Shown: positions 1-7,377 of the stretch, one piece after another
How positions within the stretch are numbered: the stretch's first letter is position 1
Layout: every line of letters starts with the position of its first letter
From: an uncultured Collinsella sp.
GTDB lineage: Bacteria; Actinomycetota; Coriobacteriia; Coriobacteriales; Coriobacteriaceae
DNA: 12,539 nt
Reading direction: 5' to 3'
Assembly: GCA_905199225.1 (NCBI GenBank)
Contig: CAJKFS010000055.1
Location: forward strand, 1 to 12,539
Notes under the pieces: model-generated
Database searches by the model: none
Seen by the model: only the letters and a program-made list of their open reading frames with translations
Told to the model about the DNA's origin: nothing
Translations under genes and position numbers: made by a program

Positions 1-647
1 CCCGCGCGTTCTCGAATGGCGGCCTTGTCGCGGCGCGCGAAGCCGTCGGGCTCATCGTGGGACGCGACACGTCTGTTCTCGACGAGCAGGGCGTCGCGCG
101 CGCCGCCGTGGAAACGGTGGCGGAGAACGCGAGCGACGGCGTCATCGCGCCGCTTTTCTACCTTATGATCGGGGGTGCGCCCTTGGGCATGGCGTACAAG
201 GCGGTGAACACGCTCGACAGCATGGTGGGCTACAAAAACGAGCGCTACATCGACTTCGGCTGCGCCTCGGCGCGCCTCGACGATGCGGTGAACTGGATTC
301 CCTCGCGCTTATCGGCCTTGTTCATGATCGCCGTGTGCCCGATCGTCGGGCTCGACGCGCGTGGGGCGGCGCGCATCTGGCGCCGCGACAGGCGTCGCCA
401 TGCGAGCCCGAACGCGGCGCAGACCGAGTCAGCGTGCGCGGGCGCGCTCGGGCTGCGCCTGGCAGGACCCGCGGTGTATTTCGGCAAGCTCGTTGAGAAA
501 CCGACGATAGGCGACGCGTCCCGCGAAATCGAGTGGGGCGACATCGCCCGGGCGACTAGGCTCATGCTCGCCGCGTCCGTATGCGCGCTCGTCGTCTTCG
601 GCGCCGCGCGCGCGGCGGTCGTGCTCGCCGTGGGGGCGATGGTATGA
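1..647 (+). CDS. cbiB: Adenosylcobinamide-phosphate synthase CbiB (CobD of the aerobic nomenclature), 3' part
   Basis: Integral membrane enzyme that attaches the aminopropanol (phosphate) arm to adenosylcobyric acid, giving adenosylcobinamide (phosphate). The frame is open from base 3, so the gene starts upstream of the window; about 214 C-terminal residues are present. Family landmarks read in order: IVGRDT (from base 54), VETVAENASDGVIAPLFY, GGAPLGMAYKAVNTLDSMVGY, RYIDFG, SARLDDAVNWIPSRL, then a hydrophobic stretch, and a second hydrophobic segment at the C-terminus. A GTG at 57 lies inside the conserved GRDT region and is not the true start. The stop TGA (645-647) overlaps the next ATG as ATGA, which suggests translational coupling to cobD. 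The missing N-terminal part should hold the first membrane segments. Identification is firm; the gene's full length cannot be judged. Confidence 0.95.
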   Translation, partial: RAFSNGGLVAAREAVGLIVGRDTSVLDEQGVARAAVETVAENASDGVIAPLFYLMIGGAPLGMAYKAVNTLDSMVGYKNERYIDFGCASARLDDAVNWIPSRLSALFMIAVCPIVGLDARGAARIWRRDRRRHASPNAAQTESACAGALGLRLAGPAVYFGKLVEKPTIGDASREIEWGDIARATRLMLAASVCALVVFGAARAAVVLAVGAMV

Positions 648-1867
648 GGGAAGACCACGCCGCGTCCCGGGCTGCCGGGGGAATCCTGCGCGCCCGTACG
701 CATGGGGGCAGCGCGCAATCGCTTGGCATCGGTTGCGAAGGGGGCGCCTCCGACCTCATCGACTTCTCGGTGAACGTGAATCCGGCAGGCCCCTCGCCGC
801 GCGCCGTCGCCGCAGCTTGCAAGGCGCTTTCTCGAATCGACGCCTACCCCGATAGGGAAAGCCGCGCCCTCGTTCGCGCGCTAGGGCGCGCCCAGGGCAT
901 TCCCGAAGATACTATCGTCTGCGGCGCGGGCGCGTCCGACATCATCTGGCGGCTCGCCGCGGAGGTGCGCCCGAAACGCATCGTCGTGTGCGCGCCGACG
1001 TTCTCTGAATATGCGGAGGCGGCATCGTACTACGGCGCATGCGTACAGGAGTTCCCGCTCTCCGAAGTGGACGATTTCGACGTGCCCGCCTCCTTCGCCC
1101 GCGCGATCGAGGGGCCGGGAGACGTGGCGTACCTCTGCAATCCGAACAACCCTACGGGGCGCCTCGTCGACCCCAGCGTGATCGATGCCGCGGCTTGCCG
1201 CTGTGAGCAGGTGGGCGCGCTGCTCGTCGTGGACGAGTGCTTTCTCGGATTTGCGCCCGACGCCCGCGAAAGGAGCGTGGCCGCACGCGCCGCGTGTTCG
1301 CGCCATGTGGCCGTGCTCTCCGCGTTCACCAAGCTCTATGGAATGGCGGGGTTGCGGTTGGGATATCTGATCAGCGGAAACGCACAACTCATCGAGGGGA
1401 TTCGCCGGGCGGGGCAGGCGTGGCCCGTCTCCTCGGTCGCCGAGGCCGCGGGCATCGCCGCCCTGGAAGACGTCGAATACGTCTCGCGCACGCGCGATGT
1501 ATTGGCGGGCGAGCGAGCGTGGCTTTCCCACGAGCTCTCCTCGCTCGGGCTTTCCGTCGTGCCGTCGGATGCGAACTTCCTTTTAGTCCGCACGCCGGCG
1601 AAAGACATCCCCGAGCGCCTGTATAAACAGGGGGTTTTGGTCCGCACGTGCGACTCGTTTTCGGTACTGTCCCGTTTCTGGTGCCGCGTCGCGGTGCGCA
1701 CGCGCAAGGAGAACGCCCGGCTTGCGATGGCGTTCAGCCGCGCGCTTCGGGCGGAAGGCGCATCGGGCGAATGCGAACCCGACGAACGGGGCGGCGCTTC
1801 TTGCAGCGGCGCCATGGCGGGCGCGGATGGCCGAGGCTCGGCGAAGGAGGTCGATACCCGTGGGTAG
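644..1867 (+). CDS. cobD: L-threonine-O-3-phosphate decarboxylase CobD (HisC-like, PLP-dependent)
   Basis: Class I/II aminotransferase-fold enzyme that decarboxylates L-threonine phosphate to (R)-1-amino-2-propanol phosphate, the arm that CbiB attaches. With the ATG at 644 it has 407 residues. The family's early HGG motif follows near residue 20, then FSVNVNPAGPS, CNPNNPTG, VDECFLGF, and the PLP-binding lysine K230 in FTKLYGMAGLRLGY. The reading frame stays open upstream to 581, but the 644 start keeps the ATGA overlap with cbiB and a normal N-terminus; a purine-rich GGGGG at 632-636 is a weak ribosome site. It could be a histidinol-phosphate aminotransferase by sequence alone, but its place between cbiB and cbiP argues for CobD. 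Odd feature: after the usual end near residue 372 comes a Gly/Ala/Ser tail of about 35 residues containing two cysteines. Confidence 0.92.
   Translation: MREDHAASRAAGGILRARTHGGSAQSLGIGCEGGASDLIDFSVNVNPAGPSPRAVAAACKALSRIDAYPDRESRALVRALGRAQGIPEDTIVCGAGASDIIWRLAAEVRPKRIVVCAPTFSEYAEAASYYGACVQEFPLSEVDDFDVPASFARAIEGPGDVAYLCNPNNPTGRLVDPSVIDAAACRCEQVGALLVVDECFLGFAPDARERSVAARAACSRHVAVLSAFTKLYGMAGLRLGYLISGNAQLIEGIRRAGQAWPVSSVAEAAGIAALEDVEYVSRTRDVLAGERAWLSHELSSLGLSVVPSDANFLLVRTPAKDIPERLYKQGVLVRTCDSFSVLSRFWCRVAVRTRKENARLAMAFSRALRAEGASGECEPDERGGASCSGAMAGADGRGSAKEVDTRG
1844..1850 (+). promoter_or_regulatory. Ribosome binding site deciding the GTG start of cbiP
   Basis: AAGGAGG lies inside the 3' end of cobD, nine bases before the GTG at 1860. 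It favours 1860 over the ATG at 1881, which would remove the conserved AKPIMIQGT start of the protein. Confidence 0.75.
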
Positions 1868-3359
1868 GGCGAAACCCATCATGATCCAGGGCACCATGTC
1901 GAACGCGGGGAAGAGCCTGCTTGCGGCGGGGCTGTGCCGCGTGCTTTCGCAGGACGGCCTGCGCGTGGCTCCCTTCAAGAGCCAGAACATGGCACTCAAC
2001 AGCGGTGTCACGGCCGACGGGCTCGAGATGGGGCGCGCCCAGATTATGCAGGCCGAGGCGTGCGGCATCGCGCCCGACGTGCGCATGAACCCCATCCTGC
2101 TCAAGCCTGAAAGCGACCACCGAAGCCAGCTCATCGTGGCTGGCAAGGTGCAGGGAGCCTTCGCTGCGAGGGACTACTTCGCGCGAAAGAAGGCGCTCAT
2201 GCCGCAGATTTTGGAGGCGTTCGATTCGCTCGCGGAGGAAAACGACGTCATCGTTATCGAGGGCGCCGGCAGCCCCGTCGAAATCAACCTTGCCGAAAAC
2301 GACATCGTCAACATGGGGCTCGCGCGCGCCGTGTCCTCCCCCGTGCTGCTCGCGGGCGACATCGACCCAGGTGGGGTGTTTGCCCAGCTCTACGGCACGG
2401 TCGCGCTCTTTGCGCCCGAGGATCGCGCTCTTTTGCGGGGGCTTGTGGTGAACAAGTTCCGCGGCGATGTGGAAATCCTGCGCCCGGGTTTGGCCCCGCT
2501 CGAGAAGATGTGCGGGGTTCCCGTCGTGGGGGTCGTGCCGTATCTTACGCTCGACCTGGACGACGAGGACTCGCTCGCGCCGCGCCTATCTGCCCGCGAG
2601 GCGCGCGGCGTCATCGACGTCGCCGTCGTGCGCCTTCCGCATCTGTCGAACTTCACCGACTTCGACCCGCTTTCGCGCGTGCCCGGCGTGGGCGTGCGCT
2701 ACGTTTCCTCGACGACCGATCTGGGCCGACCCGACCTGGTGGTGCTCCCCGGCTCGAAGACCACGCTCGACGACGCGCGCTGGCTTGCGGCTAGCGGCAT
2801 CGGAGCCTGTGTACGCGCGCTTTCGGGTGCGGGCACGCCGGTGCTCGGCATATGCGGAGGCTACCAGCTTTTGGGAGACGAGCTTTCCGACCCGCACGGC
2901 AGGGAAGGCGCTGGCACCGCGCGCGGGCTCGGGCTCATCCCTGCAAGTACGGTGTTCAAGGAGGAAAAGCGCCTCGCCCAGTCGGAACTGCGCATCACGG
3001 GCGCCCAAGGTGCGTTCTCGGTGTGGAACGGCATGACGGCGCGCGGGTACGAGATTCACGACGGCGAAACGACCGTCTCCTGCGCCCCTGCGGGCACGAT
3101 TGGCGGCAAACCAGAAGGCGCGGCCTGCGGAAACGTGTTCGGAACCTATCTCCACGGCCTGTTCGACGAACCGGGGGTGGCGCTCGCCCTCGCGCGCTCG
3201 CTCGCGCGCATGCGCGGCCTGCCCGAGAGCGTCGTGGGTGCTGCGGGCGCGGCGTCCGCGGCCGATCACCGTGCGCGCGAGTTCGACCGCCTGGCCGACG
3301 GCGTGCGCGGGGCGCTCGACATGGAGTATGTCTACCGCATTATCGAGGAGGGCGTATGA
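1860..3359 (+). CDS. cbiP: Cobyric acid synthase CbiP/CobQ (glutamine-dependent)
   Basis: Amidates four carboxylate side chains of the adenosylated corrin a,c-diamide, using glutamine and ATP, to give adenosylcobyric acid. The protein has 499 residues, the usual family length. The N-terminal dethiobiotin-synthetase-like ATPase domain has GTMSNAGKS at residues 11-19, FKSQNMALNS, and GAGSPVEINL from residue 135. The C-terminal class I amidotransferase domain has VLPGSKTTLDD, the nucleophile elbow GICGGYQLLG with C332, and YLHGLFD with the catalytic H432. The GTG start at 1860 gives V-G-R-AKPIMIQGT, as expected, and overlaps the end of cobD by eight bases. Its own stop overlaps the next start as ATGA. 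All catalytic landmarks are present, so it should be active. Confidence 0.96.
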   Translation: MGRAKPIMIQGTMSNAGKSLLAAGLCRVLSQDGLRVAPFKSQNMALNSGVTADGLEMGRAQIMQAEACGIAPDVRMNPILLKPESDHRSQLIVAGKVQGAFAARDYFARKKALMPQILEAFDSLAEENDVIVIEGAGSPVEINLAENDIVNMGLARAVSSPVLLAGDIDPGGVFAQLYGTVALFAPEDRALLRGLVVNKFRGDVEILRPGLAPLEKMCGVPVVGVVPYLTLDLDDEDSLAPRLSAREARGVIDVAVVRLPHLSNFTDFDPLSRVPGVGVRYVSSTTDLGRPDLVVLPGSKTTLDDARWLAASGIGACVRALSGAGTPVLGICGGYQLLGDELSDPHGREGAGTARGLGLIPASTVFKEEKRLAQSELRITGAQGAFSVWNGMTARGYEIHDGETTVSCAPAGTIGGKPEGAACGNVFGTYLHGLFDEPGVALALARSLARMRGLPESVVGAAGAASAADHRAREFDRLADGVRGALDMEYVYRIIEEGV

Positions 3360-3871
3360 TCCACGTGTATCATGGCGACGGCAAAGGCAAGACTACGGCG
3401 GCGATGGGCCTCGCCCTTCGCATGCTCGCCACAGGCCGCCGCGTCGTCGTCGTGCAGTTCCTGAAAGACGGCGAAAGCGGGGAGGCGCGCCTGCTCGCCG
3501 AGCATTTCGGCGTGCCCGTGTTCGCGGGGAAGGTGTCGGACAAGTTTACCTGGTCGATGACGCCGGAAGAACTTGCCGCTACGTGCGAGCTGCACGATGG
3601 GAACCTCGCTTCCGCGCTCGCCGAGCTCGAGGGCGCGCAGGAGGGGCTTCTCGTGCTCGACGAGGCGCTCGACGCGCTTTCGAAGGGGCTTGTCGACGAG
3701 GCGCTCGTGGACCGCGCGCTCGATATGTCCGCGCGCGGCGTCGAAGTAGCGCTCACCGGGCGCGCGCCTTCCGGCAAGATCGTGGAGAAGGCCGACTACA
3801 TAACCGAGATGCGGTGCGAGAAACACCCCTACGCTCAGGGGATAGGTGCAAGGGAAGGAGTGGAGTACTAG
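3356..3871 (+). CDS. cobO: Cob(I)yrinic acid a,c-diamide / cob(I)alamin adenosyltransferase (CobA/CobO/BtuR type)
   Basis: Transfers the 5'-deoxyadenosyl group of ATP to the reduced cobalt of corrinoids, both in de novo synthesis and in salvage. The protein has 171 residues, slightly short for the family because it begins almost directly at the P-loop strand (MIHVYHGDGKGKTT; Walker A residues 7-13). Further landmarks are VVVQFLK (31-37), LLVLDE (Walker B, 98-103), TGR (134-136), ADYITEM (146-152) and the conserved ending HPYAQGIGAREGVEY. The frame is open far upstream, but the ATG at 3356 has GAGGAGG just before it and the ATGA overlap with cbiP. The family is distinct from the PduO and EutT adenosyltransferases. 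The symbol choice (cobA, cobO or btuR) is nomenclature only. Confidence 0.94.
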   Translation: MIHVYHGDGKGKTTAAMGLALRMLATGRRVVVVQFLKDGESGEARLLAEHFGVPVFAGKVSDKFTWSMTPEELAATCELHDGNLASALAELEGAQEGLLVLDEALDALSKGLVDEALVDRALDMSARGVEVALTGRAPSGKIVEKADYITEMRCEKHPYAQGIGAREGVEY

Positions 3872-4513
3872 ATGGATTCCAAGGAGATGGCGCCCGGTGA
3901 CATCGAGCGGCGCAGCTTCGAGATCATCACCGAAGAGCTCGGCGGCCGCACGTTCCCGCCGCTCGAAGAGCCCGTCGTGAAGCGCGTCATCCACACCACA
4001 GCCGACTTCACGTACGCCGATTCCCTCGTGTTCACCCATGACGCCGCGCACTGTGCGCTCGACGCACTGCGCGCAGGGGCCACGGTGCTCACCGACACGA
4101 ACATGGCGCTCGCGGGCATAAGCAAGCCCGCGCTCGCGAAGATCGGCTGCCAGGCCGTGTGCTACATGGCCGACCCGGATGTCGCCGCAACGGCGCGCGC
4201 CGCGGGCACGACTCGCGCCGTTGCGAGCATGGACAAAGCTTGCGGCATCGAGGGTCCGCTCATCGTGGCCGTCGGCAACGCTCCCACAGCACTTCTGCGC
4301 CTCGCCGAGCTCATGGACGCGGGGAAGATCTCGCCCGCGCTCGTCGTTGGGGTGCCGGTTGGGTTTGTGAACGTGGTCGAGGCGAAAGAGGAGCTACTCG
4401 CGCGACGCGTGCCGGCCATCGTCGCGAGGGGCCGCAAGGGCGGTTCGACCGTGGCGGCCGCCATTATGAACGCGCTGCTCTACCAGATCACGCGCCCAGG
4501 CGGCCCGAAGTGA
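3872..4513 (+). CDS. cbiC: Precorrin-8X / cobalt-precorrin-8 methylmutase CbiC (CobH)
   Basis: Moves the methyl group from C-11 to C-12 of the corrin ring, giving hydrogenobyrinate or cobyrinate. The protein has 213 residues, normal for the family. It shows IERRSFEII near the N-terminus, the catalytic histidine H41 in VIHTTADF (matching His43 of CobH), GATVLTDTNMALAGI, VAVGNAPTALLRL and GVPVGFVNVVEAKE, then the RKGGSTVAAAIMNALLY end. The ATG directly follows the cobO stop (TAGATG) with GGAG at 3862-3865, six bases upstream. The stop overlaps the next start as GTGA. Whether the cobalt-free or the cobalt-bound substrate is used cannot be told from this gene; an anaerobic (early cobalt) route is likely if the host is an anaerobe. 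Confidence 0.95.
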   Translation: MDSKEMAPGDIERRSFEIITEELGGRTFPPLEEPVVKRVIHTTADFTYADSLVFTHDAAHCALDALRAGATVLTDTNMALAGISKPALAKIGCQAVCYMADPDVAATARAAGTTRAVASMDKACGIEGPLIVAVGNAPTALLRLAELMDAGKISPALVVGVPVGFVNVVEAKEELLARRVPAIVARGRKGGSTVAAAIMNALLYQITRPGGPK

Positions 4514-5283
4514 CGGCGCCCGCATCCGCGCCGGCGCTGCGCATCTTCGCCGGCACCACCGAGGGCCGTCTTCTGTGCGAATGGGCGAGCGGGGCGGGCA
4601 TCCCCGCCCGTGCCTACGCAGCAACCGATTACGGAGGCGAGCTTTTGGGCGAGCTTCCGGGCATCGAGGTGCATGCGGGCAGGCTCGACGAGGCCGACAT
4701 GGAGCGCGAGCTTTTGGGCGCGCGCATCGTCGTCGACGCCACGCACCCCTTCGCTACGCTCGCAAGCGGCAACATCCGGGCCGCTTCGCTCGCCGTGGGT
4801 GCACGATACCTGCGCCTTGCGCGCCCGGCCGAGGCGCTGCCCAAAGGCGTCGTGTCGGTCGCGTCGATCGCCTGCGCGGCGCGCTTTCTCTCCGAGAACC
4901 CGGGTCGCGCGCTTCTCACGACGGGGAGCAAGGAGCTTGCTCCCTACACGCGCGTCGCCGATTTCGCGGAGCGCTTCTTCGTGCGTGTGCTCCCGCTGCC
5001 CGGTGCTATAACGAAGTGCATCGACGCGGGGTTTTCGCCGTCGCACGTCATCGGCATGCAGGGGCCCTTCACCCGCGAGCTCAACGAGGCGATGCTTCGG
5101 CAGGTGGGCGCCCAGTGGCTTGTGACTAAGGACTCGGGAACCGTAGGCGGCACGGCTGAGAAGCTCGCCGCAGTGCGCGCCGTGGGAGCGCGCTGCATCG
5201 TGGTCACCCGTCCCGCCGAGGGAGGCGGGGCCCTTTCGCTTCGGGAAGTGGAAGACGCGCTCTTACGGGAGTTCGCGCGCTAG
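4510..5283 (+). CDS. cbiJ: Precorrin-6A / cobalt-precorrin-6A reductase CbiJ (CobK)
   Basis: NAD(P)H-dependent reductase that reduces the corrin ring of (cobalt-)precorrin-6A to 6B. With the GTG at 4510 it has 257 residues, as usual. The nucleotide-binding start reads ALRIFAGTTEGRLL (GTTEGR residues 15-20). The middle has VVDATHPFA and RYLRLARP. The end carries the family signature VTKDSGTVGGTAEKL (from V205) and VVTRPAEGGG. The GTG overlaps the cbiC stop as GTGA, so coupling rather than a strong ribosome site probably drives translation; a start further upstream would run into cbiC. It is the last gene of the + strand operon in this window, and a hairpin begins at its stop codon. Confidence 0.92.
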   Translation: MTAPASAPALRIFAGTTEGRLLCEWASGAGIPARAYAATDYGGELLGELPGIEVHAGRLDEADMERELLGARIVVDATHPFATLASGNIRAASLAVGARYLRLARPAEALPKGVVSVASIACAARFLSENPGRALLTTGSKELAPYTRVADFAERFFVRVLPLPGAITKCIDAGFSPSHVIGMQGPFTRELNEAMLRQVGAQWLVTKDSGTVGGTAEKLAAVRAVGARCIVVTRPAEGGGALSLREVEDALLREFAR

Positions 5284-5300
5284 GCGCTCGCCGCGCCTAG
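5280..5300 (+). terminator. GC-rich hairpin at the end of the cobalamin operon, possible terminator
   Basis: CTAGGCGC (5280-5287) and GCGCCTAG (5293-5300) form a perfect eight-pair stem with a five-base loop; the stem includes the cbiJ stop codon. The following bases (GGTCCTTCAATAAG) lack a clear T-run, so intrinsic termination is only plausible. It could also act as a 3'-end stabiliser. Confidence 0.45.
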
Positions 5301-5307
5301 GGTCCTT

Positions 5308-5384
5308 CAATAAGTTGCGGTGAAATAGTGTCTGTTTTTGCTGTTAGATAGCATATTCAGTCCCTAATTCACCGCAACTCATTG
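5308..5384. repeat. Imperfect 27-base inverted repeat between the convergent operons
   Basis: The left arm (5308-5334) and right arm (5358-5384) match at 23 of 27 positions when one is reverse-complemented. The best-kept core is AGTTGCGGTGAA against TTCACCGCAACT. The spacer (5335-5357) is AT-rich and holds TTTTTG. Neither strand has a T-run after the stem, so it is not a standard intrinsic terminator. It may be a REP-like or miniature mobile element, or a bidirectional 3'-end structure; I cannot count copies elsewhere in the genome. I see no convincing target-site duplication. Confidence 0.6.
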
Positions 5385-5392
5385 GTGGTGGC

Positions 5393-6607
5393 TTACTGGT
5401 AGCGAAGGCACTCCACCGGGTCGAGCTTTGCCGCGCGGCGAGCGGGGTAGAAGCCAAAGATTACGCCGATGCCGACGGAGACGCCGAAGGCCAGCAGCAC
5501 CGTGGCGATTGAAAAACTCGGCGTGATTTGCCCGCCGGCACCGAGTTCGCTGAGAACCCCTGATCCTGCGGCAAACATCGCGAGGCCCCAGGCCAGCAGA
5601 TAGCCAATCAGGACACCCAGCAGGCCACCGGTGACGCACAGCGCCGAAGACTCGGCCAAAAACTGCGCGGTGATATCGCGACGACTGGCGCCCAGAGCGC
5701 GGCGGATGCCGATCTCGCGGATGCGCTCGGTCACGTTGGTGAGCATCATATTCATAATGCCGATACCGCCGACAAGCAGCGAGATGCTGGCGACAGCACC
5801 CATGATGAGCGAGAATGCGCCCATAAAGGAATTGAGTGCATCGATGGCGCTTTTCATGGAGGTCGCCGATACACTGTCGTACTCATCATCCTCCGCGATG
5901 CCCTTCATCGCGCGCACCTTGGACTCGATGGTCTTACAAAGCTCATCCATATCGGTGCCCTCGGCGGCGAGTGCCGTCACGCTGGGGAATGAAGGATTCT
6001 CGTCGCCAAACAGCCCGGAGATGGTTTCGCGTGGCATATACAGCGTGAGCGAGCCCATGGAGTCGCTGCCGCCATCAATCACGCCGACAATCTGCACCTC
6101 GCCGTTGGACACCTTAATAGTCTTGCCCACCGCGTCCTGTTCGTTGCCGTAAAGCTGATCGGCGCCGCCGCGGCTGATGAGCGCCACGCGCGAGCCTGAT
6201 TGGGACTCGGCCTGGGAATAGGTGCGCCCCGCAACGAGCTTGCCGGCCCCCACGGCGTCGAGCATGTCGCTATCGACACCCTGTGCCATGACGGTATAGC
6301 TTTTATCGCCGGTCTTGTACTCGGTATACGCGCTGTCGACAATGCCGATCTGCTTTATTTGCGGCACCAGTTTTTGAAGCTTCTCGATGTCGGACTCGGT
6401 TAGTTCTTGCGACGAATAGATTTGCACCATGCGTGCCGCATTGAGGCCCAGACTGTTGACCAGGCTGTTTTGGATGCCGCCGATGAGCGAAGTCATGGCG
6501 ATAACCGAGGCGATGCCGATGACAATGCCCAGGATGGTGAGCAGGCTGCGCCCCTTGTTGGCCTCGAGCGAGTGAAGGGCTTCCTGGATGAGATCGCGGG
6601 CGCTCAT
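5393..6607 (-). CDS. MacB/YknZ-type ABC transporter permease (FtsX family)
   Basis: Permease subunit of a type VII (mechanotransmission) ABC exporter, acting with the ATPase and fusion protein just upstream. It has 404 residues and the standard layout. TM1 is at about 21-44 (LLTILGIVIGIASVIAM), followed by a MacB-type extracytoplasmic core of about 220 residues. Three C-terminal membrane segments lie at about 264-289, 322-345 and 366-388. The coupling region TERIREIGIRRALGA (from about 293) and the ending LDPVECLRYQ are typical. The ATG at 6607 overlaps the ATPase stop as ATGA and has AAGGAG at 6615-6620. The nearest well-known relatives are MacB and Bacillus YknZ, but the substrate cannot be inferred; antimicrobial peptides, lipids or cell-wall compounds are all possible. 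Confidence 0.93.
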   Translation of the reverse strand: MSARDLIQEALHSLEANKGRSLLTILGIVIGIASVIAMTSLIGGIQNSLVNSLGLNAARMVQIYSSQELTESDIEKLQKLVPQIKQIGIVDSAYTEYKTGDKSYTVMAQGVDSDMLDAVGAGKLVAGRTYSQAESQSGSRVALISRGGADQLYGNEQDAVGKTIKVSNGEVQIVGVIDGGSDSMGSLTLYMPRETISGLFGDENPSFPSVTALAAEGTDMDELCKTIESKVRAMKGIAEDDEYDSVSATSMKSAIDALNSFMGAFSLIMGAVASISLLVGGIGIMNMMLTNVTERIREIGIRRALGASRRDITAQFLAESSALCVTGGLLGVLIGYLLAWGLAMFAAGSGVLSELGAGGQITPSFSIATVLLAFGVSVGIGVIFGFYPARRAAKLDPVECLRYQ

Positions 6608-7377
6608 GCCATCTCTCCTTTCGGCGGGTTGGCGGAGGCGGAAATCATGGGCAGGCTATCTACGGCGCTGCGCAGGGTCCGCGGTGCATGTGGAATATAC
6701 GCGCCGTCGTGAATGCGACCGTCGCGGATGGTCACGGCACGGTCGGCCTCGGCGGCGATGCCGGGGTCGTGTGTGATAAGCACGATGGTTTTGCCGCGCT
6801 TCTGGAGCTTATGGAAGGTCTCCATCACAAGCGCTCCAGTGGCGGAGTCCAGGTTTCCCGTCGGCTCATCGGCCAGGATGATGGGCGGGTCATTGACGAG
6901 GGCGCGTGCGATTGCGACGCGCTGCATCTGGCCGCCCGAGAGCTCGGATATGCGGTGGTCCCAGTGGTCGACGGGCAGCGTGACAGCCTGCAGCGCGTGC
7001 ACGGCGCGCATTTCGCGCTGGCTACGGGGCACATTGGTGTAGGCCAGCGGCAGCATGACGTTTTCGATTACCGACAGGCGCGGCAGCAGGTTGAAGCTCT
7101 GAAAGACAAAGCCAATGCTCAGGGCGCGAACTTCGGTGAGCTCGTCATCGTCGAGCTCGGCAACGTTGAGCCCTTGCAGGTAGTAGTCGCCCGCCGTCGG
7201 CTTATCCAGGCAGCCTAGGATGTTCATGAGCGTTGATTTGCCCGAGCCCGAAGGGCCGGTAATGGCGACGAACTCGCCGGGATCTACCGCCAGGCTCACG
7301 TTATGCAGGATGTGGACGCACCCCGCCTCGCTCTCAAAGATGCGGTGCACGTTGCGGATGTCGATAACGGGACGCAT
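6604..7377 (-). CDS. MacB/LolD-type ABC transporter ATP-binding protein
   Basis: Cytoplasmic ATPase of the exporter. It has 257 residues with every nucleotide-binding motif: Walker A GPSGSGKST (41-49), Q-loop Q93 in FVFQSFNLLP, signature LSGGQ (146-150), Walker B ILADEP with E171, and the switch histidine H203 in LITHD. The spacing and the SFNLLP / EPTGNLD wording are those of the LolD/MacB/YknY/FtsE group. A C-terminal tail of about 35 residues after DGRI (ending KGEMA) goes beyond the minimal domain. The start ATG shares its A with the stop of the fusion-protein gene (TAATG), with GAGGG six bases upstream, so translation is probably coupled. The 3' end overlaps the permease gene by four bases. 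Confidence 0.96.
   Translation of the reverse strand: MRPVIDIRNVHRIFESEAGCVHILHNVSLAVDPGEFVAITGPSGSGKSTLMNILGCLDKPTAGDYYLQGLNVAELDDDELTEVRALSIGFVFQSFNLLPRLSVIENVMLPLAYTNVPRSQREMRAVHALQAVTLPVDHWDHRISELSGGQMQRVAIARALVNDPPIILADEPTGNLDSATGALVMETFHKLQKRGKTIVLITHDPGIAAEADRAVTIRDGRIHDGAYIPHAPRTLRSAVDSLPMISASANPPKGEMA

Noticed and set aside
581..643. Longer N-terminus for CobD
   Set aside because: The added residues are an Arg/Gly-rich shadow of the cbiB end, and the ATGA overlap at 644 fits the pattern of the operon.
1..647. Cobalamin riboswitch expected for this operon
   Set aside because: All of this stretch is cbiB coding sequence; a riboswitch, if any, would be upstream of the window.
881..1531. 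A 216-codon open frame on the - strand inside cobD
   Set aside because: Arg/His/Gly-rich shadow of a confirmed PLP-enzyme gene; no motif and no ribosome site of note.
2852..3355. N-terminal extension of the adenosyltransferase frame into cbiP
   Set aside because: Arg-rich shadow translation; the family begins at MIHVYHGDGKGKTT and the ATG at 3356 has a good ribosome site.
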